A DNA stretch of 64,000 bases. Origin: VGWB01 sp964480945. Lineage in GTDB: Bacteria > Bacteroidota > Ignavibacteria > UBA10030. How positions within the stretch are numbered: position 1 is the first letter of the stretch; the number at the start of each line of letters is the position of its first letter. Under the pieces are notes generated by a model. It saw only the letters and a program-made list of their open reading frames with translations, was not told where the DNA came from and searched no databases. The stretch lies in contig CAYZRX010000008.1 in the NCBI GenBank assembly GCA_964480945.1, forward strand, positions 1-64,000, written 5' to 3'. Shown piece after piece: positions 52,604-62,264 of this stretch. Position numbers and translations under genes: made by a program.

Positions 52604-54328
52604 CTACTTTCCCTCATACATCACCTTCCCACCGACGATTGTGTAAAGCACCGTTGTAGTCGGAATCTCATCGTCTGGAACGGTCATAATGTCTTTTGAA
52701 AGTACCGTAACGTCGGCCAGTTTGCCCGGCGTGAGCGAGCCTTTGATGTTCTCCTGAAAGGCTGCGTACGCCCCGTTGAGTGTATATGATTTCAGCGCTT
52801 CGGCACGGGTCATACACTGGTCAGGATAGAAGAGCGAGCCGTCCTTGAGCTTGCGTGTGACGCTGGCATAGAAGCAGGGAATGGGATTTACATCCTCCAC
52901 CGGCGCATCGGTACCGTTGGCCACGATGGCACCCGACTTCATCAGCTTTTGCCAGACGTATGCTCCCTCCTCGGCCCGTTTCGCTCCGAGCCGGGCAAGA
53001 ACGAAAGGTCCATCCGACGTGCAGTGAATTCCCTGCATCGCGGCAATGACGCCGAGCTGGCCGAAGCGGGGGATATCCGACGCACTCAAATGCTGGGCAT
53101 GCTCAATGCGCCAGCGGAGTCCCTTTTTGTCCGGATGGGCTTTGAATGTTGACTCGTAAATATTCAGTGTTTCCCGATTCGCCCGATCACCGATAGCGTG
53201 CACGCAGAGCTGGAAGCCATTCTGGATGGCGATCTCTGCCGCCTCCCTGAGTTCGTCGAGCGGCGTTACATTGAGGCCGGTGCTTGTTGGGAGATCGCTG
53301 TACGGCTCCAGCAGCCAGGCGCCGCGTGAACCGAGGGCACCATCCATATAGCACTTGATCGCTCGCACCGTCAGGTGCTTGTTCCCATAGTCGATGATCT
53401 TGTACGCGGCAAGCTTGCTTCGCAGCTGGTCGTTGCTCGCCCTCACCATCACCCAGAGCCTCACTCCCATCTTTCCCTCATCGATCATCTTCTTGAACAG
53501 GTCGATCGTCGCGAACGATGAACCGGCATCCTCGAAGGTCGTGATGCCCTTCTTCAGACAATCCTCAGCGGCGAGCATCGCCTGTTTTCGAGCCTGGGCA
53601 TCGAGTTCCTCTGGGCTCATGGCTGCTCGCGCTTTAGCAATCACCTTTGAGACAAGCCCCTGCGCGGTTTCCCGGAGGAGCCCTGTCGGATTGCGGTTCT
53701 TGTCCCTCAGAATTTCCCCGCCGGGCGGGTTTGGCGTCGATTTAGTAATGCCGGCAAGCTGCATCGCTTTAGCATTCACGAAACCGGCGTGACCGCTCGC
53801 GTGCGTCAGCATCACAGGATTGTTCGGGGATACTTTGCTCAGCGACGTGTGCACTGGAAACCCCTCAACGTTCGGCGTCGGCCTCCTCTCCCACTTCTCC
53901 TGATGCCAGCCCCGGCCCAAAATCCACTGGCCCGGCTTCGCTTTCTTGACCGCGTCCGCCACCATCGCCACGATCTCGTCCCAGTTCTTCACTTTTGTCA
54001 GGTCGAGGTTCATCTTCGCCTGACCGATGCTCATGAAATGAGCGTGTGCATCGATGAAGCCTGGGATCGCGAGTCTTCCCTTCAGGTCGATCACCTTCGT
54101 GTTCGGGCCGACGTAGAATTGAATTTCCTTGTTTGTGCCGACGGCGACGATCAGATCACCGCGGGCAGCGAGCGCCTCGGCTTCCGGCTTCTTGTCATCG
54201 ACCGTAACGATCTTTCCGTTGCGCAGAACGAGATCAGCGGGCTGCTGACTCCGTGCACAACCTGCAGTTACGGCGAGCAGTCCGATGCTCGCGAGGGCTA
54301 TCAATAGTTCTCGAATGTGATAACGCAT
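52604..54328 (-). CDS. YtcJ-like amidohydrolase lipoprotein
   Basis: A 574-residue metal-dependent hydrolase of the amidohydrolase_3 (YtcJ/AepA) group. The lipoprotein signal ends AVTAGC (Cys about 24). Metal motifs: GFIDAHAHFM, the LGRGWHQEKW region, HAIGDRAN and the late NGTDAPVEDVNP. These enzymes hydrolyse C-N bonds in amides or imines; the substrate is unknown. AGGAGG lies ahead of the ATG. It ends next to the opposed heptad arrays. Confidence 0.9.
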   Translation of the reverse strand: MRYHIRELLIALASIGLLAVTAGCARSQQPADLVLRNGKIVTVDDKKPEAEALAARGDLIVAVGTNKEIQFYVGPNTKVIDLKGRLAIPGFIDAHAHFMSIGQAKMNLDLTKVKNWDEIVAMVADAVKKAKPGQWILGRGWHQEKWERRPTPNVEGFPVHTSLSKVSPNNPVMLTHASGHAGFVNAKAMQLAGITKSTPNPPGGEILRDKNRNPTGLLRETAQGLVSKVIAKARAAMSPEELDAQARKQAMLAAEDCLKKGITTFEDAGSSFATIDLFKKMIDEGKMGVRLWVMVRASNDQLRSKLAAYKIIDYGNKHLTVRAIKCYMDGALGSRGAWLLEPYSDLPTSTGLNVTPLDELREAAEIAIQNGFQLCVHAIGDRANRETLNIYESTFKAHPDKKGLRWRIEHAQHLSASDIPRFGQLGVIAAMQGIHCTSDGPFVLARLGAKRAEEGAYVWQKLMKSGAIVANGTDAPVEDVNPIPCFYASVTRKLKDGSLFYPDQCMTRAEALKSYTLNGAYAAFQENIKGSLTPGKLADVTVLSKDIMTVPDDEIPTTTVLYTIVGGKVMYEGK

Positions 54329-54554
54329 GGGCTTGAACCTCCTGTTGTCAGGTGTTACATTCTAGGGCGAGAGAGCTACCGTTGCAGCTTGGGATGCTCT
54401 GGCGCGTGGCGCGAGAAGATTGGCAAATTTTCTGGCGATGTCAAGTCGAGGGGTCTTCTCGCGGTCACGATCGTCCTTCTGATAACTTCCCAGTGAGAGC
54501 TCTCCGGCACCCTCACGTCACCGTATCCTCGACAACAAAACGCTGGACGAACCG

Positions 54555-55502
54555 ATGCTTCGGGCCCTCTGCTCGCTTCTGCTCATTCTTGTGATCGTCT
54601 CCGCGCGGACGTACGCGCAGGCAGCGGATGTCCCGTGGCTTTCCCTGAAACGGCTGTCGGTGATGGCGAATGCTTCCTATCATTACGTTCCCTGGAAGAA
54701 GTACAATGAATCTCTTCTTGTTGCGCAAGACGCGATTCGGTACTCTCCTTCGTACCCTGATCCGCGTGGGGAGTTGGAAGAAGTCCTCGGCGATGGCACT
54801 TTTGATTTCACAATGGGTTATCGGATCATTTCCGGTCTATCGTTTGGGATCACAGCCGGGTATCTGAGAACCAGCAGCGACGGCTACTTATCCTACAATC
54901 CAGGGTACACAGTCTACGTAGGAGGAGAACCCGTAGCTGATGCGAAGCAATTGGTCGAGCAGAATATCCGATTCAGCGCTCCGTATCTTGGCGTCGGATT
55001 TCGGTATACGCATCATTTGACAGGGCCGTTCCGGCTATTCGCGAGCGCTTCTTTCGAGCGCTATTATGGCTTGTTTAGTTTTCACTACCAGGACGTTCAG
55101 CCGTGGCAACGAGATCTGTTCTCCGCGGACTTAAGAGAGACGAGATTCGGATTGCGGTGTGGTGTGGGTCTGTCATTGAGGGTAGACGAATCCCTGAGCG
55201 CGTCCGCAGCTATTGATTACCGATGGCTGAGGTTCGAGCACCTCCGGGGAGGTGGCACGTACTCATTCGAATATCGAGGGTATTCTTCATACGGAGAGTC
55301 CCACCCTTTCAACGCACAGCTCGGCGAAGCGGACGGATACTTTGGTCTCCACATTGCGACAGAGGACCAACCGTATGTCAGCGATTACCTCCTCCATACA
55401 CTCTGGAGGAGCTCGGCCGCTGGACCGTGGTGGAAGACACAACCAGCTTCTCTTGATCTATCGGGATTTGGCCTAACCATGGGATTATCGTATGTTTTCT
55501 AA
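54555..55502 (+). CDS. Outer-membrane beta-barrel protein of unknown function
   Basis: A 315-residue protein with a signal peptide (about 1-22, ending TYAQA). The mature part is strands alternating hydrophobic and polar residues with aromatic edges, such as MGYRIISGLSFGITAGYL, YLGVGFRYTHH and FGLRCGVGLSLRVD. The chain ends SYVF with a terminal Phe, as expected for Bam-inserted porins. No family is recognised. The lipoprotein gene starts 11 nt before its stop, so the two are coupled. Codon use appears slightly less GC-rich than in the neighbours. Confidence 0.7.
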   Translation: MLRALCSLLLILVIVSARTYAQAADVPWLSLKRLSVMANASYHYVPWKKYNESLLVAQDAIRYSPSYPDPRGELEEVLGDGTFDFTMGYRIISGLSFGITAGYLRTSSDGYLSYNPGYTVYVGGEPVADAKQLVEQNIRFSAPYLGVGFRYTHHLTGPFRLFASASFERYYGLFSFHYQDVQPWQRDLFSADLRETRFGLRCGVGLSLRVDESLSASAAIDYRWLRFEHLRGGGTYSFEYRGYSSYGESHPFNAQLGEADGYFGLHIATEDQPYVSDYLLHTLWRSSAAGPWWKTQPASLDLSGFGLTMGLSYVF

Positions 55503-56625
55503 GGCATCGCGGATCATATCGATCTGTTTGGTTTGCATAGTCCTTCTCGACGGATGCACCGAGAAGCTGCCGCTGGACCCCATCTATACCGATGACACAG
55601 ACTGGGCGCCGAGCATCGCCCTCACCTCAAACGGTTACCAAAGAATCACGCTGTACGTCGAGCAACCGCCCCGCAAAGAACTCCTGAGGAATATCCTGTT
55701 CTACACAGCTGAGATCAGAGAAAGCCGATCCGGCGTGGATGTGTCCATCGACACACTAAAGGTAACAGCGATACCGGCAGCCTACGTTTATCTTGGCCCC
55801 GGTTACATCTCTACATATCAGTCCAGCCCAATTCTGGAGTACGGCACAGATTACACTGTGCGTTTCGTGGTGCACTACCGTACGGGAATTTCTCGGTATC
55901 TCAATGAACTACCATTCACGACGCCGCTGGAACGCGGCAGAGTGTTGAAACGAGTACCTCTGCCTCCAGAGATACTGAATGACAGTTATGGGGCCGGTGA
56001 CATCCTTGCATTCCACAACGCCAGTCTCCTCATCCTTCGGAACGAGAAACTGGTTCGTGTCGATACTGCAAGTGGTCAACCAACGCTCCTGAAGAGCGAC
56101 TTCGCTCCTCCGACCTCCCACCTGAACGAGACTTTTCGCAGCTTGACCGTCGCCGGAGACACGGCGTATACGTTTTACGGTTCCATGAACCATTTCAGAA
56201 TTGTCTCATTGAATCTAAATACTCTTCAGGTAGACTCTTCACTGAACATCTCGAATCCCGACTGGAATCTGATCAACATGGTTTGCCAGGGCTCTTCCCT
56301 TTATGCTCTTTGGGAGTCCTCAGGGCGTCAGCAATTTACACTTGTCGACCGGCAAAATGGGCAGCTCGCGAACACTCTTCCGTCGGCTCCAGCAAGAATT
56401 CCGTACCCGTATACTGTTGTGTCCGATGGCAGCAATTTTTGGTATTCGCACATGAGCTGGTACGATGACCGCCTCATCCAGTTCGACCCATCTACCCTCA
56501 CCTTCTGGGAAGAAGACCGAAACCCCGTCTTTTCGACAGAGGGTCTGGCGTGGGACGGTGCCAACTTCTGGGTTGTCGACCTTGAGACCAACACCATAGC
56601 CAAGCTCCAGCTTGAAGGGCTCTAA
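55492..56625 (+). CDS. Lipoprotein with propeller-like repeats, unknown function
   Basis: A 377-residue protein with a lipoprotein signal (LLDGC, Cys about 22). Residues about 30-150 resemble a beta-sandwich. Residues about 155-375 carry repeats of the pattern value-lookup, serine-rich turn, FYGS, WES and SDGSNFWYS, consistent with a beta-propeller. It overlaps the barrel gene by 11 nt and likely works with it at the outer membrane. No function can be assigned. Confidence 0.7.
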   Translation: MFSKASRIISICLVCIVLLDGCTEKLPLDPIYTDDTDWAPSIALTSNGYQRITLYVEQPPRKELLRNILFYTAEIRESRSGVDVSIDTLKVTAIPAAYVYLGPGYISTYQSSPILEYGTDYTVRFVVHYRTGISRYLNELPFTTPLERGRVLKRVPLPPEILNDSYGAGDILAFHNASLLILRNEKLVRVDTASGQPTLLKSDFAPPTSHLNETFRSLTVAGDTAYTFYGSMNHFRIVSLNLNTLQVDSSLNISNPDWNLINMVCQGSSLYALWESSGRQQFTLVDRQNGQLANTLPSAPARIPYPYTVVSDGSNFWYSHMSWYDDRLIQFDPSTLTFWEEDRNPVFSTEGLAWDGANFWVVDLETNTIAKLQLEGL

Positions 56626-56927
56626 CGATCCATCGGTCTGCACTCCCCTCCCGCACAACGCCGTCGCAACAATATCCATTGCATCTCTTGGCCAAGAAAG
56701 TGTACATTCGATTCGCTTCAGTCAAGACATTGATTCCATCATTGCCTATCATTGTCCCATGATGGTTGACCAAGCGCCGTGCTGGGCACAACGTTTCGGC
56801 TGCACGCGCGCGAAGCCCATCGGCAACCGCAGCCACGGGCCTGCGCGTACGATCTGGATATTGACAGAAAAGATAAGTATGTACATACCAACCGACATCA
56901 ACCACGTTCTGGAGAAAGGCATCTACC
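56626..56927. other. Intergenic region with a possible promoter
   Basis: 302 nt between the lipoprotein gene and the flavin-binding gene. Apart from the promoter and palindrome at 56861-56888, nothing was recognised. Confidence 0.4.
56861..56888 (+). promoter_or_regulatory. Promoter-like site with overlapping palindrome
   Basis: TTGACA (56861-56866) and TACATA (56882-56887) are 15 nt apart, a short spacing. The -10 lies inside a perfect 12-bp palindrome GTATGTACATAC (56877-56888) that could be an operator. The gene starts at 56928. Confidence 0.4.
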
Positions 56928-57428
56928 ATGGCTGCACAGAAAGCTGAAGACCTCCTCGCGACAGCCCGTTCCATCATGAAGGAAGCGGATTACTGTTTCT
57001 TCATGAGCCATGGAGAGTCAGGGGAAATCAATGCCCGGCTGATGCATCCTTTTGAGCCCGACAGCGAGTTCAACATGTGGCTCGGTGCGAGCCCCAGCTC
57101 GCGCAAGGTGCACGAAGTCCTCAAGCAGAACAAGGTAACACTCGCCTTCATCAACCCGCGCAGCACGGCATACGTTACCATCGTGGGAACCGCCGCTCTC
57201 GATAGCAGCGTCGAGCTCAAGCGAAAGTACTGGAGGGCGTACTGGACGGATATGTATCCCGGCGGCCCAGACGCAGATGATTATGTTCTCATCAAGGTCA
57301 TCCCGCGCCGGATCGAGTTGATGAATTTTGCCGACAGCGCGCTCCCTCAACCGTACGGCTTGAAGCCTTCCGGTCTTGCCAGACAGGATGGCGGCTGGAA
57401 GGTCATCGAAGATGGCGATGAGCTCTGA
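56928..57428 (+). CDS. Pyridoxamine 5'-phosphate oxidase-like flavin-binding protein
   Basis: A 166-residue split-barrel protein of the general stress protein 26 type. Visible stretches: CFFMSHGESGEINARLMHPFEPDS, LGASPSSRKVHEVLKQNKVTL and YVTIVGTAALDSS. These bind FMN or related flavins. The family's roles range from stress response to cofactor storage, so no substrate is proposed. The ABC substrate-binding gene follows 22 nt later. A palindrome overlaps its promoter-like site. Confidence 0.85.
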   Translation: MAAQKAEDLLATARSIMKEADYCFFMSHGESGEINARLMHPFEPDSEFNMWLGASPSSRKVHEVLKQNKVTLAFINPRSTAYVTIVGTAALDSSVELKRKYWRAYWTDMYPGGPDADDYVLIKVIPRRIELMNFADSALPQPYGLKPSGLARQDGGWKVIEDGDEL

Positions 57429-57450
57429 GATCAGAAAACCGGAGAACCCT

Positions 57451-58422
57451 ATGCCTCGGAAAATTCTCACTTTCGTCTGTCTCGTCGCCGCCGTTGTCCT
57501 GCTGTTCGGCTGCAGCACAAAACAACAGCAAAAGACGAAGCGGATCGCGGGGATCGTTTTCCAGGAGGATCAGTTCTTTCGCCTTGTGCTTTTCGGCATG
57601 CGCGACGCCGCGAAGAAGGACAGCGTGGAGCTCCTGGAAGCAAACAGCGCGGGCAAGCCGGACAAGGAGGTCCAGCTTATCAACACCTACATCGCGACGA
57701 AGGTTGACGCCATCGTCATCTCCCCGCTGAGCGCGAAGGCTTCCGTCAGCGCGCTGACGCGCGCACACAATAGCGGGATCGTCATCGTTACGTACAATAC
57801 CGCGGTCGACAGCGATGTGCCTTCGTCCTACATCGAGAGCGATCAGGTTGACCTGGGAGCGTCAACCGGCAGGGCTGCGCGCGCCTACATCGAGAAGAGC
57901 CTGGGAGGAAAGGCGAAGGTCGCTATCATCGCGGTCGCGTCACAGGTCCCGGAACAGAGCATGATGAGGGTCGGAGGCTTCAAGAGCGAGATCACCAAGC
58001 TCCCCGGCGTCAAGATCATTGCCGAGCAGGATGCGTGGCTGGCCGAACAAGCGGTGAAGAAGGTCGGGGACATTCTGACGGCCAACCCGGACGTCAACAT
58101 CGTCTGGGCCGCGAACGAAGGAGGAACCGTCGGAGCAGTGATGGCGGTGAAGAACGCCGGCAAGGCCGGAAAAGTCGCGGTCTTCGGGACGGACATGAGC
58201 GACCAGCTTGCAAATTTCCTACTCGACAACGACAACGTGCTGCAAGCTGTCACGGGCCAGCGTCCGTTCGAGATCGGCTCGATGGCGGTTGATGCCGCCG
58301 TCAAGGTCCTGAGCGGCGAGAAGGTTGAGAAGAAGATTTCCCTGCCGGGCACTCTCTTCACTCGGGAGAAGCCGGACGAAGTGAGGCAGTTCAAGGAACA
58401 ACTCAAAGAACTCAGCAAATAG
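57451..58422 (+). CDS. Sugar-type ABC transporter substrate-binding lipoprotein
   Basis: A 323-residue periplasmic binding protein of the ribose/galactose class (Peripla_BP_4). The lipoprotein signal ends LLFGC (Cys about 20). Motifs: DQFFRLVLFGMRDAAKK near the start, VDAIVISPLSAKAS, VPEQSMMRVGGF and VVWAANEGGTVGAVMA-like hinge region. The ligand is not predictable. The ATG at 57451 is preceded by GGAGAACCC. It is the first gene of a four-gene operon with the ATPase, permease and a UroD-superfamily gene. Confidence 0.92.
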   Translation: MPRKILTFVCLVAAVVLLFGCSTKQQQKTKRIAGIVFQEDQFFRLVLFGMRDAAKKDSVELLEANSAGKPDKEVQLINTYIATKVDAIVISPLSAKASVSALTRAHNSGIVIVTYNTAVDSDVPSSYIESDQVDLGASTGRAARAYIEKSLGGKAKVAIIAVASQVPEQSMMRVGGFKSEITKLPGVKIIAEQDAWLAEQAVKKVGDILTANPDVNIVWAANEGGTVGAVMAVKNAGKAGKVAVFGTDMSDQLANFLLDNDNVLQAVTGQRPFEIGSMAVDAAVKVLSGEKVEKKISLPGTLFTREKPDEVRQFKEQLKELSK

Positions 58423-58438
58423 CATCAACTCCATCCGA

Positions 58439-59953
58439 ATGGACGCACCGGTCCACAGACTCGAGACCGTTTCCCTTCGTAAAGAATACCCTGGAACCCT
58501 CGCTTTGAATGACGCCTCCCTGTCATTCGAGAGCGGAAAGGTCCATGCCCTCATCGGGAAGAACGGCGCCGGCAAGAGCACGCTGGTGAAGATCCTCGCC
58601 GGTGCAATTCGGCCGACCCGCGGTTCGATTGTGCTGAACGGAGAGCACGTGCAGCTGCGATCCCCTGCGGATGCACTGCAGCGCGGCATCATCGCCGTCC
58701 ATCAAGAGCTGAGTCTCGTTCCGGAGCTTTCAGTGGCGGAAAACATCCTGCTCGGACGCCTTCCGACGAAACAGGGTTGGGGCAGGATTGTAATCGATTG
58801 GAAGAGCGTCTTCGCCCGCACGGAGGAGGTTCTCCAAAGTCTTGGCATCGAGTTCGACCTCCGGGCGAGGGCAAGCACCTTGGGGGTCGCGCAGCAGCAG
58901 GTGGTCGAGATCGCCAAAGCGATGTCCTATCGCCCCTCCGTCTTGATCCTCGATGAACCCACCTCTGCCCTCGCTCAGCACGAAACGGATCGGCTGTTCG
59001 AGCTCGTACGAAGGCTCGCAGGTCAGGGGGTCATCCTCCTTTACATCACTCACCGGCTGCAGGAGCTGCAGCGGATCGCAAACACGGTGACCGTGCTCCG
59101 CAACGGATCGGTGGTCGGCACGATCGACATCGCCGATGCAAGGCCGTCGACCATCGTGCAGATGATGTTCGGGGAGAACCTGCAGAAGGCGCGCCCCGCG
59201 GAGCTGGTCGCGCGGAATGAGCCGTTCCTTGCCGTGAGGAACCTCTCGAAACGCGGTGCCTTTCAAAACATCAGTTTTGCCGTGAACAGAGGGGAGATTG
59301 TTGGGATCGCGGGTCTTCTGGGTGCCGGAAGAACCGAATTGCTCCGAGCGATCTTCGGAGCAGACCCGCCGGATGAGGGGGATCTTCTGCTCGAAGGTAC
59401 GCCGGTTCGACCGACCAGCCCGCAGCAGATGAAGAACCTCGGCGTAGCACTCACCCCGGAGAACAGAAAGGAACAGGGATTGGTGCTTCTTCTGAGCACC
59501 AGCGTCAACCTGTGTCTGGCCAGCCTCGATCGGATCGCGACCCACGGATTCCTGACACGCTTGCGCGAGCGGGCCGTCGTCGACAAGAACGTTCGCGAGC
59601 TCGATATCTCCGTCGCGAACGTCGATGCGCCCATTACGTACCTCAGCGGCGGCAATCAGCAGAAGGTCGTCATCGGAAAGTGGCTGAACACGCAGCCTCG
59701 CCTGGTGCTTCTCGATGAACCGACGCGCGGCATCGACCTTCAGGCGAAGCAGCAGATGTTCCAGCTCGTTTGGGAGATGAGCAAGCGGGGCATCAGCTCC
59801 ATCGTCGTCTCGAGCGAGCTCGAGGAGCTGCTCGATCTCTGTCACCGCATTCTCATCATGCGACAGGGGCAGATCGTCGGCGAAGTCCAGCCGCAGGAGA
59901 TATCTCTTGATAAGCTCTTCGCAGCCTGCATGGAAGAACAGGAAGTCCAATGA
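58439..59953 (+). CDS. Sugar ABC transporter ATP-binding protein, RbsA/MglA type
   Basis: A 504-residue double ATPase. The first half has Walker A GKNGAGKST (about 40-48), a Q-loop, the LGVAQQQVVEIAKAM signature and Walker B LILDEPTSAL. The second half has a degenerate Walker A (GLLGAGRTE), then LSGGNQQKVVIGKWL with LLDEPTRGID. This tandem form is typical of the CUT2 (ribose-like) importers. It starts 16 nt after the binding protein and its ATGA overlaps the permease start. Confidence 0.95.
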   Translation: MDAPVHRLETVSLRKEYPGTLALNDASLSFESGKVHALIGKNGAGKSTLVKILAGAIRPTRGSIVLNGEHVQLRSPADALQRGIIAVHQELSLVPELSVAENILLGRLPTKQGWGRIVIDWKSVFARTEEVLQSLGIEFDLRARASTLGVAQQQVVEIAKAMSYRPSVLILDEPTSALAQHETDRLFELVRRLAGQGVILLYITHRLQELQRIANTVTVLRNGSVVGTIDIADARPSTIVQMMFGENLQKARPAELVARNEPFLAVRNLSKRGAFQNISFAVNRGEIVGIAGLLGAGRTELLRAIFGADPPDEGDLLLEGTPVRPTSPQQMKNLGVALTPENRKEQGLVLLLSTSVNLCLASLDRIATHGFLTRLRERAVVDKNVRELDISVANVDAPITYLSGGNQQKVVIGKWLNTQPRLVLLDEPTRGIDLQAKQQMFQLVWEMSKRGISSIVVSSELEELLDLCHRILIMRQGQIVGEVQPQEISLDKLFAACMEEQEVQ

Positions 59954-60924
59954 TCACGCATTCAAGGTTTCGCATGTGGCTGAACGAGGGGATCCTCGAG
60001 ATCATCCTCATTCTGTTCTGCGTCGCTCTGTCGTTCATAGCGCCCGGATTTCTAACGCCGGAAAATCTCCTCAACGTTTTGCGAAACGTCTCTATGCAGG
60101 GCGTCATCGCCTTCGGGATGACGATGGTGATCATCTCCGGAGAGATCGATTTGAGCGTCGGGTCGGCCGTTGCATTCGCCAGCTGCCTGGCTGCATTTCT
60201 GACCCAGGCGCTGAGCGGTGCGGGCATCGGGATGCCGCTGGCGATCGCCGTTGCCATCCTCGTCACGCTCGCCGTTGGATTTCTGATCGGCGCGTTTACC
60301 GGGCTTATGAGAACCAGGTACCAAGTCCCCTCCTTCATCACGACGCTCGCCCTGCTGACGGGGCTTTCCGGGGCAGCCGAGCTCATCACCAACGGCTTTC
60401 CGCTCACACCTTTTCCCGACTGGTACAACTTTATCGGCGGCGGCTACGTGCTCGGGGTGCCATTTCCGGCCTTGATATTTCTTTTGACATTTGTCGTACT
60501 GCAATTGCTGATGAACTACACCCCCTTTGGCCGCTCCGTCTACGCCGTCGGTGGAAACGCCGAGGCCGCGCGACTGAGCGGCATCAATGTCAAACGCGTG
60601 AAGATTCTTGTCCTGGGGACGACTGCGTTCCTCGCCGCTATCAGCGGCATCATGGTTTCCTCTGAGATCATGTCCGGTACGGCAACGACAGCCAAAGGGT
60701 GGGAGCTCGACGTCATTGCGGCGGTCATTATTGGGGGAACGAGCTTGATGGGAGGGGTAGGAAGAATTTGGGGAACGATGGTCGGCGTCGTGTTCCTCGG
60801 GGTGATCATGAACGGGATGACGCTGCTCAACGTGAGCGAGTACTGGCAGCATGTCGTGCGGGGGGCTCTGATTCTGGTCGCAGTCCTTCTGAATCTTCTG
60901 CAAAAGGGGAGAGAACAACGATGA
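59950..60924 (+). CDS. Sugar ABC transporter permease, RbsC type
   Basis: A 324-residue membrane protein with about 8-10 helices. The family motifs IDLSVGSAVAFASCLAAF, TRYQVPSFITTLALLTGLSG and GRSVYAVGGNAEAARLSGIN are present, followed by AAVIIGGTSLMGGVGRIWGTMVG, which contacts the ATPase. It overlaps the ATPase stop by four bases and its own ATGA overlaps the start of the next gene. The substrate class is that of ribose/inositol-type importers. Confidence 0.95.
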   Translation: MITHSRFRMWLNEGILEIILILFCVALSFIAPGFLTPENLLNVLRNVSMQGVIAFGMTMVIISGEIDLSVGSAVAFASCLAAFLTQALSGAGIGMPLAIAVAILVTLAVGFLIGAFTGLMRTRYQVPSFITTLALLTGLSGAAELITNGFPLTPFPDWYNFIGGGYVLGVPFPALIFLLTFVVLQLLMNYTPFGRSVYAVGGNAEAARLSGINVKRVKILVLGTTAFLAAISGIMVSSEIMSGTATTAKGWELDVIAAVIIGGTSLMGGVGRIWGTMVGVVFLGVIMNGMTLLNVSEYWQHVVRGALILVAVLLNLLQKGREQR

Positions 60925-61943
60925 ACGGTCACCAGCGTATCATGGCCGCCTTCAACGGCCAGCAATCCGATACGACACCTGTCATGCTCCACAATTTCAT
61001 GATGGCGGCCCGGGAAGCCGGTATGACCATGCAAGAATTTCGAAGCAACCCGAACGAGATGGCGCGGGCGTTCATCGAAGCGGTCGAGAAGTACGAATAC
61101 GACGGCATCATGATCGACGTCGATACTGTAACGCTTGCGGGAGCGGCCGGCGTGCCGATCGATTTTCCAGACGACCAGCCTGCCCGATTGGGCGGTGCGC
61201 GATTGAAGGAGCTGGAAGAGGTAAAGGGCCTCGAGCCGGTCGACATCCGCAATTACCGCGGCGTTCAGATCTGGCTGGAGGCTACATCAATCCTCAAACA
61301 TCATTTCGACGATGCGATCCTCATCCGGGGCAACTGCGACCAATCGCCGTTCACGCTCGCCGGCATGCTGCGGGGCCTCGAACCATGGATGCTCGACCTT
61401 GCCGATCCGGATCGCCACGCGCTCGCGCACCAGCTTCTGGAATACTGCACCGACATCACGCTCCAGTTCATCCGTCTCATGGCGCAAACCGGCGCGCACA
61501 TGACGTCGAACGGCGATAGCATGGCGGGTCCTGAATTGATCTCACCCGACATGTTCCGGGAGTTCGCTCTACCCTATGAGAAACGGATCGCCGACCGTGC
61601 GCACGAGTTGGGACTTCCGTACATCCTCCACATTTGCGGGAACACCGATCGCATCATCGACGACATGCTCGCGACCGGATCCGACGGCCTCGAGTTGGAT
61701 TACCGAACCGATGCGGTGCTCGCTCACGGGAAAATGAAGGACCGGGCGGTGTTCGTCGGCAACATCGATCCGAGCGGCGTTCTCGCACTTGGGACGCCAA
61801 GTCTCGTCGAAGAGAAGACGCACGAGCTCCTGACCATCTTTGCCGACACCCCGCGGTTCGTGCTTAACGCCGGCTGCGCAATTCCGCCGATCACTCCTCC
61901 GGAGAATCTGCGGACGATGATCCACGCCGCCCGCAGCTTCTGA
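60921..61943 (+). CDS. UroD-superfamily methyltransferase-like protein (MtaA/CmuA-like)
   Basis: A 340-residue TIM-barrel protein of the uroporphyrinogen decarboxylase superfamily. It carries the zinc-type motif HIC (H237, C239) and a later Cys (C319, in NAGCAIPP), the HxC...C arrangement of corrinoid:thiol methyltransferases. This argues against heme synthesis. Its start overlaps the permease stop by four bases, so it is part of the ABC operon. It may demethylate an imported methylated compound, but no corrinoid protein is nearby. Confidence 0.85.
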   Translation: MNGHQRIMAAFNGQQSDTTPVMLHNFMMAAREAGMTMQEFRSNPNEMARAFIEAVEKYEYDGIMIDVDTVTLAGAAGVPIDFPDDQPARLGGARLKELEEVKGLEPVDIRNYRGVQIWLEATSILKHHFDDAILIRGNCDQSPFTLAGMLRGLEPWMLDLADPDRHALAHQLLEYCTDITLQFIRLMAQTGAHMTSNGDSMAGPELISPDMFREFALPYEKRIADRAHELGLPYILHICGNTDRIIDDMLATGSDGLELDYRTDAVLAHGKMKDRAVFVGNIDPSGVLALGTPSLVEEKTHELLTIFADTPRFVLNAGCAIPPITPPENLRTMIHAARSF

Positions 61944-61967
61944 CCTGCTGTAGCGAACGCAAGATTG

Positions 61968-62264
61968 CTACTCGACAAGCGTGTATATCTCGCGCCTCCC
62001 TGATTCCACCAGCGGCACAAACTTCTGATACCAAGCGCGGAAGTCACTGTGGGACATGACATCGCGCAGAGCCTTTTCGAAGGCAGCCATGGAGTCGTAG
62101 GTTGATTCCGTCACGAAGGTGTAAAACTCTCCTGTGAGATCCACCATGGCTCGAGACGGGCTGCCGCCGTGTGCCGCTTCGAGCTTCGCCCCCTCCTTCC
62201 AGAGCTCTTTCGCCTCCCTGGCTTTCCCAAATTTCAGTCGAAAGACATCCCGGACGAGAATCAT
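61968..62264 (-). CDS. Small NIPSNAP/ABM-like dimeric alpha-beta barrel protein
   Basis: A 98-residue protein with the ferredoxin-like fold of the NIPSNAP and antibiotic-monooxygenase families: VFRLKFGKAREAKELWKEGAKL, then TGEFYTFVTESTYDSMAAFEKAL and a final YTLVE. Members are dimers of unclear function. The ATG at 62264 has AAAGGAGG ahead of it. The open frame extends upstream to 62567 without homology. It is convergent with the UroD-like gene. Confidence 0.75.
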   Translation of the reverse strand: MILVRDVFRLKFGKAREAKELWKEGAKLEAAHGGSPSRAMVDLTGEFYTFVTESTYDSMAAFEKALRDVMSHSDFRAWYQKFVPLVESGRREIYTLVE

